Assembly (NCBI GenBank): GCA_050258375.1
Contig: JBLMYQ010000013.1
Span: forward strand, 1-17,491
Direction: 5' to 3'
From: JBLMYQ01 sp050258375
GTDB taxonomy: Bacteria > Bacillota > Clostridia > Acetivibrionales > UBA4821
DNA: 17,491 bases
The position numbers were made by a program, and so were the translations under genes. Under the pieces are notes generated by a model. That model saw nothing but the letters and a program-made list of their open reading frames with translations, searched no databases and had not been told where the DNA came from. Below are positions 8,464-15,732 of the stretch, piece by piece; positions within the stretch are counted from its first letter, which is position 1, and each line of letters starts with the position of its first letter.

Positions 8464-8479
8464 AGGAGGAGTATTCTTG
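8464..8479 (+). promoter_or_regulatory. Ribosome binding site and TTG start of the HtrA-like gene
   Basis: AAGGAGGA (8463-8470) stands six bases ahead of TTG at 8477. The following codons encode a good signal peptide, so TTG is the likely start even though ATG is more common. Confidence 0.8.
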
Positions 8480-9637
8480 AGACATAATTTTTTATTAATT
8501 CTCACTTTAATTCTAATGATTTCTTTTCCTTTCTCCTGCTTGGCACAGACCAGCACAGCCAAAACCACACAAATAGGCAAAGATACATACGTAAAATTAA
8601 GTGATATCAAAAAAGCTCTTGGTTTTGATTACAAAAAAACCTCAACAAGCTCAATAACCATAACCAAAAAGGGTTCCAACAAGGAGCTTATAAGCAATGT
8701 GACTCAATCGGTTGTTGCAATAATAGGAGAAGATAAAAAAATAAATTCTGAAGCAGTAAACGATTATTACTACAGCAAAATTCCTGCAGGTCTTATGCAC
8801 GGCTCGGGAGTAATAATAACCAATGACGGCAGAATTATAACCAATAATCACGTTGTAGAAAACATGAAAGATATATATGTTGTACTCTATAACAATAAAT
8901 CTTATAAGGCTACCTTGCTTTATAGAAATGAAGACCTTGATTTGGCTTTGATTAAAATAAACTGCACAAATCTTAAACCCATTCAATTTGAAAAAATGGA
9001 AAACATCAGTGCCGGAGATGAGGTAATAGCTATAGGAACACCTCTTTACTTCGGTTGGTCGAACAGCGTATCAAAAGGTGTAATAAGCGGGCTAAATCGT
9101 CCCGTGGACGAAACCTATACATTCTTGCAGACTGATGCCAGTATAAATCCCGGCAACAGCGGCGGCCCATTAATTAATATGGATGGAAAGCTGGTGGGCA
9201 TAAATACTTTAGGAATAGAATATTTCCAAGGCATTAACTTTTCAATTCCTGTTGAAAATGTTGAATATTTCATCCAGCATTACAATAAATACGGGAAGGT
9301 AAAAAGATGCTATACCGGTCTTGAATTTGAGGAAAGCTGGCTTGCTCTGGTAGGCATTCCCTCCAGTCAAGGCCTTAAAATAATCGGATTAAAAGATGAT
9401 AATATCTTTTCCAAAAATCAGCTGCAAGAAGGAGATATTCTTGAAGCCATAGACAAAACACCAATAACATCGATAGCAAGCTATAATGAATTCCTTAAAA
9501 AGAAGCTGCCGGGTCAAGCTATAAAGCTGTCATTTTCAAGAGGTCCCACTAAATTTACAGTAAGTGCAAAGCTTAAGGATTATCCAGAGGCTACAAATAC
9601 ATCCGAAACAGATTCAAAGGCAGAAAATACTAAGTAA
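8477..9637 (+). CDS. Secreted HtrA-like trypsin-fold serine protease with PDZ domain
   Basis: The 386-residue product should act outside the membrane, where HtrA/DegP enzymes degrade or refold damaged exported proteins. A signal peptide covers residues 1-23 (hydrophobic core, cleavage near CLA-Q). Residues 32-65 (TYVKLSDIKKALGF...) resemble half of the copper-amine-oxidase N-terminal stalk-type domain found on clostridial exported proteins. The protease domain has His125 (ITNNHVV), Asp155 (DLALIK) and Ser228 (INPGNSGGP). A single PDZ domain spans about 285-368. The C-terminal tail is short and polar. Unlike classical membrane-bound HtrA there is no retained transmembrane segment other than the signal peptide. 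The next gene starts 30 bp later on the same strand, so the two are probably co-expressed. Confidence 0.9.
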   Translation: MRHNFLLILTLILMISFPFSCLAQTSTAKTTQIGKDTYVKLSDIKKALGFDYKKTSTSSITITKKGSNKELISNVTQSVVAIIGEDKKINSEAVNDYYYSKIPAGLMHGSGVIITNDGRIITNNHVVENMKDIYVVLYNNKSYKATLLYRNEDLDLALIKINCTNLKPIQFEKMENISAGDEVIAIGTPLYFGWSNSVSKGVISGLNRPVDETYTFLQTDASINPGNSGGPLINMDGKLVGINTLGIEYFQGINFSIPVENVEYFIQHYNKYGKVKRCYTGLEFEESWLALVGIPSSQGLKIIGLKDDNIFSKNQLQEGDILEAIDKTPITSIASYNEFLKKKLPGQAIKLSFSRGPTKFTVSAKLKDYPEATNTSETDSKAENTK

Positions 9638-9667
9638 TTCTTATTGATATGAAAGGAATGATATATA

Positions 9668-11704
9668 ATGAAAAAATACAGCTTTAAAAAGCTTTTGGGA
9701 TTAACCCTCATTATTCTTATGATTTTTTCAATGACTATAAATTCAATAACCTTTGCTAAAAATGACTCAGGCAAAATAGATTTTTTTAAAGCATTTTCAA
9801 AAAGCGCAGAAAATATAGATATGATTGGAAACAAGATATACAATTGGTCTATATATCTTCCAAGCGATGCCGTTATTGATAAAAATCCAAAGGCTACATC
9901 ATTTAATATGAATACAAATAGCTTTAAAGCAAATGTAAGTGTGAATATTTATAAAAATATTCACAATCTCACAATCGAACAAATATATGCAGCTTCACTT
10001 TTAAAGAATTCATCCGATCCATATTATGATTATTATTCATATGATTACAAATGTTCTGCAAAAATTCAGTCGGACAAACAGAATAACAGATATATTTCAA
10101 TAACATCGATAATTCCCGAATACTCCGCTTATGGCTCTGTTAACAGCGATGAAGAAAAAGGTACATATACTGAAGAACGAACCTATATTGGAAAAAGCAA
10201 TGATATAAATTACATATATAAAGTAAATATATCCATGGATCTCTCTTTTTATAAACAGCATCAGAACCTTTTTTACAAACTGGCAGATTCTTTTAAAACT
10301 AGCTTTGATTCCAAGAATCTGAATATAAAGGATTTGTCTGATCTTGCAACATCATATCGTACTTTTGACAGCAAAATTTATGGCTGGAAAATTGAGCTGG
10401 CACCATATTGGAAGCTGCAAAATCAGGAAACTGCAACAACTGTAAAATTTAAACCTTTATATTCATTAGAAGAAATAGGTTCCAAAACCGATGACGCTGA
10501 TGAATCCGCAGAAAGCGAAGATACCGATAATGCCGATTCAATTACAGATGCAAATGATGAGGAAGCTGAGCAGGCGCAAAGCCCGGAAGGAACCCAAAGC
10601 TCTGATTCAGAGGCTTCTGACCAGCCTGATGCAGAAGCTCCTTCAAGTGAGCAAGTCTCCACATCAGACCAACAGGCAGCAGATTCAAAGGTTGAAAAAA
10701 TAACCGATTTTCTTGCAGTTTCATTTGTTTCATCCGTACCGGCAAACGAGACCTTCACAGCATGGGCTGAAAAGGAATTTAAAGCAATACGTTCAAGCTA
10801 TAATAAATCCTTTTTTTCCGAATATACAACAACACAAGAGTCTATTGGTTACGGTCCTAATAGAAAGGCAATAGTGTATAAAATAAAAAACAGCAATCGG
10901 AATACCTTTACTGAAGCTATTATGCTTGTCCAGGGAAACGATTACAGATATAGAATAACCCTGAGAATGAAAGATTCAACCTTTAACGATGCAGTAGGAA
11001 GAGAAAGCTTTTGCCGCATGTTAAAATCATTTAGTCTTACAAATAAGAAGAGCAGTTTTATTAAACAAGTAGTTCCGGTTGAATCTGTTTTAAAACCTGA
11101 TTCGCCAAAAACAATAGCCCTAAAAAATTTCAACATAAAGATTGCAACAAATAACAGCTGGGTTGAACCTTTTGACATATATGAAGGTCAGCTCGATGAT
11201 TATTCATATGGGTATGAATCCGAATATTCTGAAGAAGATGCTTCTACAGAAGTACTCACTGTAAATAACCCTTCAAGCTTAATTTCACTTTCTCTGAATG
11301 CAGGTATAATCGATCAGCCGGTCGATGCTTGGCAAAAGGCTTACAGCGATTTGTATATGTCTTCAGACCCTGTAATAAAACGTGAAGGCTCTTTTGCAGC
11401 ATATAAGGGCATATTGGCATATAAATTTATAGAAAAGTATGACATTAAAAAAATGGAGGAAATATCATCCTCTGATAAAAGGAAGCTGTATAATTATAAG
11501 ACCTTGTTAAATACCTATAGTTATTTAATTAGATCGGGGCAAGAAGAATACAAGCTTACATTTACAGTCCCTGTGCTCAACACATCTGAGGAAAACGAAA
11601 AAATAATAGAGAGTTTATGGAAGAAGGTTATTGTAAACAAAGTTGATATCGGAAACGGTATAAACAACTGGACTCCAATTGAATTAAAAGACCCGGCAGT
11701 ATAA
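9668..11704 (+). CDS. Exported protein of unknown function, three repeated PsbP-like domains
   Basis: I do not recognise the family. The 678-residue product has a signal peptide (Lys/aromatic start, hydrophobic 9-29, cleavage near TFA-K at 30/31). Three regions of about 160-230 residues share a pattern: an opening like YNWSIYLP (57-65), YGWKIELAPYW (238-248) or FNIKIATNNSW (488-498); then a beta strand with I/L-S-V/L-S; and a closing strand of the type YRITL or YKLTF followed by a helix with W or F. The pattern recalls PsbP-like domains of exported bacterial proteins, by eye only. The second domain carries an insert at about 272-343 that is almost all Asp, Glu, Ser, Ala and Gln. AAAGGA stands just upstream of the ATG. 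Its place behind the HtrA-like protease suggests a substrate, partner or cell-surface sensor. Confidence 0.75.
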   Translation: MKKYSFKKLLGLTLIILMIFSMTINSITFAKNDSGKIDFFKAFSKSAENIDMIGNKIYNWSIYLPSDAVIDKNPKATSFNMNTNSFKANVSVNIYKNIHNLTIEQIYAASLLKNSSDPYYDYYSYDYKCSAKIQSDKQNNRYISITSIIPEYSAYGSVNSDEEKGTYTEERTYIGKSNDINYIYKVNISMDLSFYKQHQNLFYKLADSFKTSFDSKNLNIKDLSDLATSYRTFDSKIYGWKIELAPYWKLQNQETATTVKFKPLYSLEEIGSKTDDADESAESEDTDNADSITDANDEEAEQAQSPEGTQSSDSEASDQPDAEAPSSEQVSTSDQQAADSKVEKITDFLAVSFVSSVPANETFTAWAEKEFKAIRSSYNKSFFSEYTTTQESIGYGPNRKAIVYKIKNSNRNTFTEAIMLVQGNDYRYRITLRMKDSTFNDAVGRESFCRMLKSFSLTNKKSSFIKQVVPVESVLKPDSPKTIALKNFNIKIATNNSWVEPFDIYEGQLDDYSYGYESEYSEEDASTEVLTVNNPSSLISLSLNAGIIDQPVDAWQKAYSDLYMSSDPVIKREGSFAAYKGILAYKFIEKYDIKKMEEISSSDKRKLYNYKTLLNTYSYLIRSGQEEYKLTFTVPVLNTSEENEKIIESLWKKVIVNKVDIGNGINNWTPIELKDPAV

Positions 11705-11741
11705 CCTGTACCTAAGACTTTTGATGCTCCATGCCTATTCC

Positions 11742-11773
11742 ACACCCTAAGGTTTAACCTTAGGGTGTCATTT
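11742..11773 (+). terminator. Strong hairpin between the exported-protein gene and the radical SAM gene
   Basis: ACACCCTAAGG (11742-11752) pairs with CCTTAGGGTGT (11758-11768) around TTTAA, then CATTTTA follows. The 11-bp stem can extend to 13. The T-tract is imperfect. It should terminate, at least in part, the preceding two-gene unit. Confidence 0.75.
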
Positions 11774-11796
11774 TACCAAGGAAGGACTGACCTAAT

Positions 11797-12747
11797 TTGC
11801 CAGAAAGATATTACTCCTTAAAACAGTTTCTAACTGGGAAATTTGGAGAAAAAGTTTATAAAATATCAATAGATGCTGGTTTTTCCTGCCCTAACCGCGA
11901 TGGTACAATTGGAAGAGACGGCTGTATATTTTGCAGTCCAAGAGGTTCGGGCGACTTTGCAGGCAATCCCGCTCTTTCTATTAAAGAACAATTATACAAC
12001 TCACACAAAGGCATCATAGAATTGTCTGAGAAGCATGGAATAAATAAATATATTGCTTACTTTCAGGCGTACACAAATACATATGCTCCTATCAATGAGC
12101 TTAGAGAAAAATTCTTTGAAGCAATTTCAGTGCCCGGAGTTGTAGGTATAGCTATTGCTACTCGTCCTGACTGCCTCAGCCCCGAGGTTATAAATCTGCT
12201 AAATCAGCTAAGCCGGGAAACTTACGTCTGGGTTGAACTCGGCTTACAAACCACTCATGAAGAAACTGCTTCTAAAATTTGCAGAGGATACCCTTTATCA
12301 GTATTTGAAAAAGCCGTAAAAGATCTGAATGAAATAGAAATTGATATTGTATGTCATATGATTTTAGGCCTTCCGGGAGAAAGCAAGGCTCAAATGCTTG
12401 AATCAATTAAATATCTGTCAAATAAAAAACTGCAGGGAATAAAGCTTCATTTGCTTCATGTTATTGAAGGAACCCCTCTCGCACAAATGTATATAAATGG
12501 CGCTTTTAAAACCTTATCCATTGATGAATATGCGCAAATCGTAGTTGATTGCCTGGAGTTACTTCCTCCCAATCTTGTGATTCACAGACTAACCGGAGAT
12601 GGTCCCAAAAATACGCTTATTGCACCTCAATGGAGTAAAAACAAACGAGAAGTCTTGAATCATATTGAAAAAGAACTTTCTTCAAGAAATACCTGCCAAG
12701 GAAGACTTTACAAGCCTGATATAAAAATAAAGCAGGAGTCAGTTTAA
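11797..12747 (+). CDS. Radical SAM protein, TIGR01212 / YhcC family
   Basis: This is a cytosolic iron-sulfur enzyme that uses S-adenosylmethionine to make a radical; the substrate of this family is not firmly known. The cluster ligands are Cys31, Cys43 and Cys46 (SCPNRDG...GCIFCSPRG), in the family's CX11CX2C spacing rather than the usual CX3CX2C. Further family marks are YFQAYTNTYAP, ELGLQTTHEET and HLLHVIEGTPLA. The length of 316 residues is typical. The start is TTG at 11797, behind AAGGAAGGA near 11778-11786. No ATG further in would preserve the conserved YYSLKQFLTGKFG opening. It starts only about 25 bases after a terminator-like hairpin, so its expression may depend on readthrough. Confidence 0.9.
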   Translation: MPERYYSLKQFLTGKFGEKVYKISIDAGFSCPNRDGTIGRDGCIFCSPRGSGDFAGNPALSIKEQLYNSHKGIIELSEKHGINKYIAYFQAYTNTYAPINELREKFFEAISVPGVVGIAIATRPDCLSPEVINLLNQLSRETYVWVELGLQTTHEETASKICRGYPLSVFEKAVKDLNEIEIDIVCHMILGLPGESKAQMLESIKYLSNKKLQGIKLHLLHVIEGTPLAQMYINGAFKTLSIDEYAQIVVDCLELLPPNLVIHRLTGDGPKNTLIAPQWSKNKREVLNHIEKELSSRNTCQGRLYKPDIKIKQESV

Positions 12748-12763
12748 AACTGGCTCCTGCTTT
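12729..12763. terminator. Bidirectional terminator overlapping the radical SAM stop codon
   Basis: AAAGCAGGAG (12729-12738) pairs with CTCCTGCTTT (12754-12763), and the stem continues inward with one G-T pair to about 16 bp. T-rich DNA flanks it on both strands (TTTGTCTT ahead, TTATTTTTAT on the minus strand). It lies between convergent genes and contains the TAA stop (12745-12747) of the radical SAM gene within its loop. Confidence 0.88.
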
Positions 12764-12774
12764 GTCTTAATATC

Positions 12775-12984
12775 TTAATCGTCGCTTCCACCTGCATCAT
12801 CGCTTCCACCTACATCGCCTGCGCTGTCATCAATACCGCCAACATCATCAGGTGAATCCTGAACATTGTTTGGTGTATTTTCTGCCGGTGTGGAATTATC
12901 AGTATTGTCAGTCCCGCTTCCTTTTCTCATCAGTAAGAATAAAATAATAACCACTACTACTGCACCAATAATTAAAGTCGTCAT
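12775..12984 (-). CDS. Small one-pass membrane protein with acidic Gly-Asp tail
   Basis: This 69-residue protein has a hydrophobic segment at 3-19 (LIIGAVVVVIILFLLM), a basic stop-transfer RKG, then a 45-residue tail rich in Asp, Gly, Ser, Asn and Pro. The tail ends in short repeats of the type DDxGG (DDVGG, GDVGG, DDAGG). AGGAG at 12994-12998 is well placed for the ATG at 12984. It is a real small gene: the ribosome binding site, the membrane segment and a terminator directly after it all agree. It lies 35 bp after the WG-repeat gene with no terminator between, so they likely share a transcript. Function unknown; the tail is probably disordered and could bind cations or a partner protein. 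Confidence 0.75.
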   Translation of the reverse strand: MTTLIIGAVVVVIILFLLMRKGSGTDNTDNSTPAENTPNNVQDSPDDVGGIDDSAGDVGGSDDAGGSDD

Positions 12985-13019
12985 AATTTACATCTCCTGT
13001 TCATTTAAGATTTTCTTTC

Positions 13020-14885
13020 TTACATTATATTCTTCTGGAAACATTTCCAGAAGTCCCCTTCTTTATCAATTATATCATTAATTTCAGAATATGGAATATC
13101 AAATGTTGGAAATCCTTCAGAATAAGGTGCAATCTCATATGGCTGAAAAAACAATTGGAGCTTGTCATCACTGATTACAAAGCCCTGTCCGGCATTTATT
13201 CCTTCAAACATATCATAAAAAAATGTGGAATCATTCTCTTTACTTTTTTTCTTCATAAGCTGTTTCAAAATAACATTTAATCTCTCAGTATATCCACTAT
13301 TTTTTTTGAACAAATCTCCAAGCTTATAAAACCTTCCAGTATTAATATCGATATGGTATGTTTCCATCAAAGGCATTCCATGTGCAGCACCAAAAGAATA
13401 GGAATATTCATTTTTTGTTATGATTAGCAGGTTCTGAATATTTACAACCCCATAGTTCGAATTTATGTCCTCCACATATTTGCCGTCCTCTTTTTTTGAA
13501 CTCACTCTATTACCGACAAATATGTCTTTGAGCTTGTTGTTAATATTTTCTTCAACCTTTTTATCCGGATGATTTGAAATCTGTGGATACCGTATAAGCA
13601 TATATACATCCGGTCTGAATTTTGTTTCAAGAATTTTGGCACCATTCTTCAGTTCAAATATATTCTCACTTTGCCAAACCAATTTCCCATCCTTAGAGTA
13701 ATAAGCTAACTGCTCATCGATTTCAGCTTTGATAAGCTCCCCTTCAAGCGCAAGTCTTCCTCTCCCATTAACTACAGGCATTCCCTCCGCCTTTTTACCA
13801 TTAGCATCTATCAAAAAGGTTGTTTTATCATCACTTACGGAAATATAGCCATTTTTAAGCTCCCCTACATCATAATAATCAAATCCTGTAAGAAATCTTC
13901 CTTCAGAAGATACTACAGCTTTTTTGCCAAAAAGACCTCCACCGGAATATTGCCCCTTCTCTCCGACATAGTACAAGTTTTCTCCTATAGGAGATATGTC
14001 TGAATATTCAGGCTTTACTACAAATTCTCCCTTTAAATTTATTAATCCGGCATTGTCTTGGTAATTATCTGTTACAGTATTTACAACAGCATACCCCTTT
14101 TCAAACTTACCTGCACTAGAGAATTTGGGCTCAATGATAATCTGCCCATCAACCTTCATATAACCTGATTTTTCATTTTTGTCATCATTAAAAACCACTA
14201 TATTTTCTGACAGTCCATGAATATTATTATTGTGTAAAAGTGAAAGTATTTTCCCATTTTTGTCTATCACTACATACTCTTTATCTTTAATCTTTGCTAA
14301 TCCCTTACCTTCATTAAAATCATAGGCAATAGTAAACTGTGGTTCAAAGATGCATTTTCCCTGTCTGTCAATATAGCCATAAGCTCTTTTTCCTTCCCCC
14401 TCTTCTTTGGAACAAACCGCAATTCCATCATGGAAAGCATTTATTTCATAAGAAGAAGAAAAAGCTACATTTCCTTTTTCATCTACAGCCTGATATGTAT
14501 TATCTTTATGAGCAACCGCAAGTCCTTCGGAAAAGTCAGTAATATCATAAAATTCCGGTTTAAGTACTATATTTCCATTTTTATCAATAAGCCCAACCTT
14601 TTCTCCAACATAAATTCTTGCCAGTCCGTTCTCCATAAAATCCTCAGCCTTGTTAAATTGAGGCTGAATCACAAACTTGCCGGTGTTATCAATATAACCC
14701 CATTTATATTCGTTCTGAACCCTGTTATATGCAGGATAAATATACTTTTCTGTTTTGTTAACTGAGCCTTCGGACGTATTTGGCTTATTTCTTACCCCAG
14801 GTGTTAATAAGCCTGTTAGGATAACAAATGCAGTCAACCCGATAATAACCAGCATCAAAGCAGCAATAGTTAGTTTTTTTCTCAT
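13020..14885 (-). CDS. Membrane-anchored WG-repeat protein with DUF3298-like C-terminus
   Basis: The start chosen is ATG at 14885 (MRKKLTIAALML), because GGAGGA at 14890-14895 overlaps the in-frame ATG at 14897 and so cannot serve it. The product has 621 residues. A membrane anchor lies at 6-27. Beta-type WG repeats follow over about 50-410, for example KWGYIDNTGKFVIQPQF (61-77), KVGLIDKNG (96-104), YGYIDRQGK (169-177) and AGLINLKGEFVVKPEY (279-294). Residues about 427-605 resemble the DUF4163/DUF3298 region of RsiV-like proteins (RYPQI, SFGAAHGM, FYKLGDLF). The bulk should lie outside the membrane. WG repeats are usually protein-binding. It leads a probable two-gene unit with the small acidic membrane protein. 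Exact role unknown. Confidence 0.85.
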   Translation of the reverse strand: MRKKLTIAALMLVIIGLTAFVILTGLLTPGVRNKPNTSEGSVNKTEKYIYPAYNRVQNEYKWGYIDNTGKFVIQPQFNKAEDFMENGLARIYVGEKVGLIDKNGNIVLKPEFYDITDFSEGLAVAHKDNTYQAVDEKGNVAFSSSYEINAFHDGIAVCSKEEGEGKRAYGYIDRQGKCIFEPQFTIAYDFNEGKGLAKIKDKEYVVIDKNGKILSLLHNNNIHGLSENIVVFNDDKNEKSGYMKVDGQIIIEPKFSSAGKFEKGYAVVNTVTDNYQDNAGLINLKGEFVVKPEYSDISPIGENLYYVGEKGQYSGGGLFGKKAVVSSEGRFLTGFDYYDVGELKNGYISVSDDKTTFLIDANGKKAEGMPVVNGRGRLALEGELIKAEIDEQLAYYSKDGKLVWQSENIFELKNGAKILETKFRPDVYMLIRYPQISNHPDKKVEENINNKLKDIFVGNRVSSKKEDGKYVEDINSNYGVVNIQNLLIITKNEYSYSFGAAHGMPLMETYHIDINTGRFYKLGDLFKKNSGYTERLNVILKQLMKKKSKENDSTFFYDMFEGINAGQGFVISDDKLQLFFQPYEIAPYSEGFPTFDIPYSEINDIIDKEGDFWKCFQKNIM

Positions 14886-14889
14886 AAAT

Positions 14890-14895
14890 TCCTCC
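14890..14895 (-). promoter_or_regulatory. Ribosome binding site deciding the WG-repeat protein start
   Basis: GGAGGA lies four to five bases before the ATG at 14885, within a short upstream in-frame reading that begins ATG at 14897. It supports the start that is four codons shorter. Confidence 0.75.
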
Positions 14896-14903
14896 ATATA
14901 GTT

Positions 14904-14933
14904 AAATTGCTAGCCAAGCAAGGCTAGCAGTTT
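14904..14933 (-). terminator. Hairpin downstream of thioredoxin
   Basis: GCTAGCC (14909-14915) pairs with GGCTAGC (14922-14928) around AAGCAA, with flanking A/T pairs that lengthen the stem to about 12 bp. On the minus strand it follows the thioredoxin stop and runs into ATTTAAC, a short T-tract. It probably ends the regulator-thioredoxin transcript. A TATAAT on the minus strand at 14935-14940 could be the -10 of the WG-repeat gene, but its -35 is poor. Confidence 0.6.
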
Positions 14934-14947
14934 GATTATATCATATA

Positions 14948-15274
14948 TTACATGTGTTTGTTCAGTGTAGTTTCTAAAGCTTCCTTATTTCTTAATCCAA
15001 CCATCTTTTCAACCATTTCCCCTTTTTTAAATATCAGGATTGTCGGGATGCTCATTACCTGAAAACGTGAAGCAAGCTCCTTTTGTTCATCAACATTAAC
15101 CTTTGCTATTTTGACTTTTCCCTCAAGTTCATCCCCGAGCTGATCAATAATTGGTCCAAGCATCCTGCAAGGTCCGCACCACGTTGCCCAGAAATCAACA
15201 AGAACCGGAACCTCGGAGTTTATTGTTTCATCAAAGTTATCCTTGCTTAATTGTAAAACCTTTTCACTTGCCAT
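14948..15274 (-). CDS. trxA: Thioredoxin
   Basis: This is a 108-residue cytosolic thiol-disulfide reductase. The active site WCGPC has Cys33 and Cys36, and the cis-proline lies in SIPT (Pro77). Sequence and length are those of ordinary thioredoxin, with no signal peptide. AAAGGAGGA at about 15281-15289 precedes the ATG. It lies 30 bp after a CsoR-family repressor gene on the same strand without a terminator, so it should be controlled by that repressor. That placement suggests a thioredoxin dedicated to metal or sulfur stress rather than the general one, but this is inference. Confidence 0.97.
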   Translation of the reverse strand: MASEKVLQLSKDNFDETINSEVPVLVDFWATWCGPCRMLGPIIDQLGDELEGKVKIAKVNVDEQKELASRFQVMSIPTILIFKKGEMVEKMVGLRNKEALETTLNKHM

Positions 15275-15304
15275 ATTTATTCCTCCTTTATAATTAACTT
15301 ATAA

Positions 15305-15574
15305 TTAGTCGATAACAGCTTCCAGCATCTTTAAAACCTCACACAGTATATCACCGGGGTCCTTTTTATCTTCAGCAGATATACATTTCTCACAGTACTT
15401 TTTTATAAGGAGGTTTCCTGTATTTTTTAAAGCAGAACGCGCAGCTGATATCTGAACCAGAATTTCCGTACATGGCTTTTCATCCTCGACCATGCGGCAA
15501 ATACCTTTTATTTGCCCTTCTATCCGGTTTAATCTGTTTACAATCTCTCTTCTGTTTTCACATGCTTCATTCAT
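15305..15574 (-). CDS. CsoR/RcnR/FrmR-family transcriptional repressor with atypical cysteines
   Basis: The 89-residue all-helical protein matches the DUF156 family of metal-, formaldehyde- or persulfide-sensing repressors (RLNRIEGQIKGICRMVED, ILVQISAARSALKNTGN). These bind DNA as tetramers and let go when the sensing site is filled. The invariant first ligand is Cys35. At the place of the His of CsoR and RcnR (position 60) there is Tyr, followed by Cys61, and the last ligand position is Cys64, giving YCEKC. A further Cys lies at position 5, near the N-terminal ligand of RcnR, and others at 7-26 and the C-terminus are not obviously conserved sites. This is not the classical Cu(I) set, so the signal may be another metal or a reactive sulfur or aldehyde species. 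It precedes thioredoxin and probably represses its own promoter. Confidence 0.9.
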   Translation of the reverse strand: MNEACENRREIVNRLNRIEGQIKGICRMVEDEKPCTEILVQISAARSALKNTGNLLIKKYCEKCISAEDKKDPGDILCEVLKMLEAVID

Positions 15575-15624
15575 AGGCTCACCCCATATTTATATCAACT
15601 GCCAGATATATTTTCTGCCTTTAA

Positions 15625-15657
15625 GCTATATTATACCCCCGCAGGGTATAATATAGC
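15625..15657. promoter_or_regulatory. Perfect 14-bp inverted repeat, likely operator of the CsoR-type repressor
   Basis: GCTATATTATACCC (15625-15638) is repeated exactly inverted as GGGTATAATATAGC (15644-15657) around five central bases. A TACCC-N5-GGGTA core within AT-rich arms fits the G/C-tract operators known for CsoR-family proteins. It overlaps the -10 and predicted transcript start of the repressor gene, so binding would block transcription. Confidence 0.75.
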
Positions 15658-15678
15658 ATTTTATAATATGCAAGTCAA
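15650..15678 (-). promoter_or_regulatory. Promoter of the repressor-thioredoxin unit
   Basis: On the minus strand: -35 TTGACT (15673-15678), 17-bp spacer, -10 TATATT (15650-15655). The -10 lies within one arm of the inverted repeat and the expected start point falls near its centre. Confidence 0.7.
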
Positions 15679-15687
15679 TAGTAATGC

Positions 15688-15718
15688 AAAAAGCCCCGGT
15701 AATTTACCAGGGCTTTTT
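15688..15718 (-). terminator. Terminator of paralogue 1
   Basis: AAAAAGCCC pairs with GGGCTTTTT, the stem then continues with GGT/ACC across one C-A mismatch. T-runs on both strands make it potentially bidirectional. It lies about 15 bases after the stop codon and insulates the repressor promoter beyond it. Confidence 0.88.
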
Positions 15719-15732
15719 GGGATATTCACTTT

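Noticed and set aside
8531..8545. Lipoprotein signal at Cys21 of the HtrA-like protein
   Set aside because: The residues before the Cys (PFS) do not form a lipobox; cleavage after CLA by signal peptidase I fits better.
10423..10758. Open frame opposite the acidic insert
   Set aside because: It is a by-product of the Ser/Asp/Glu-rich codons on the other strand; no start signal.
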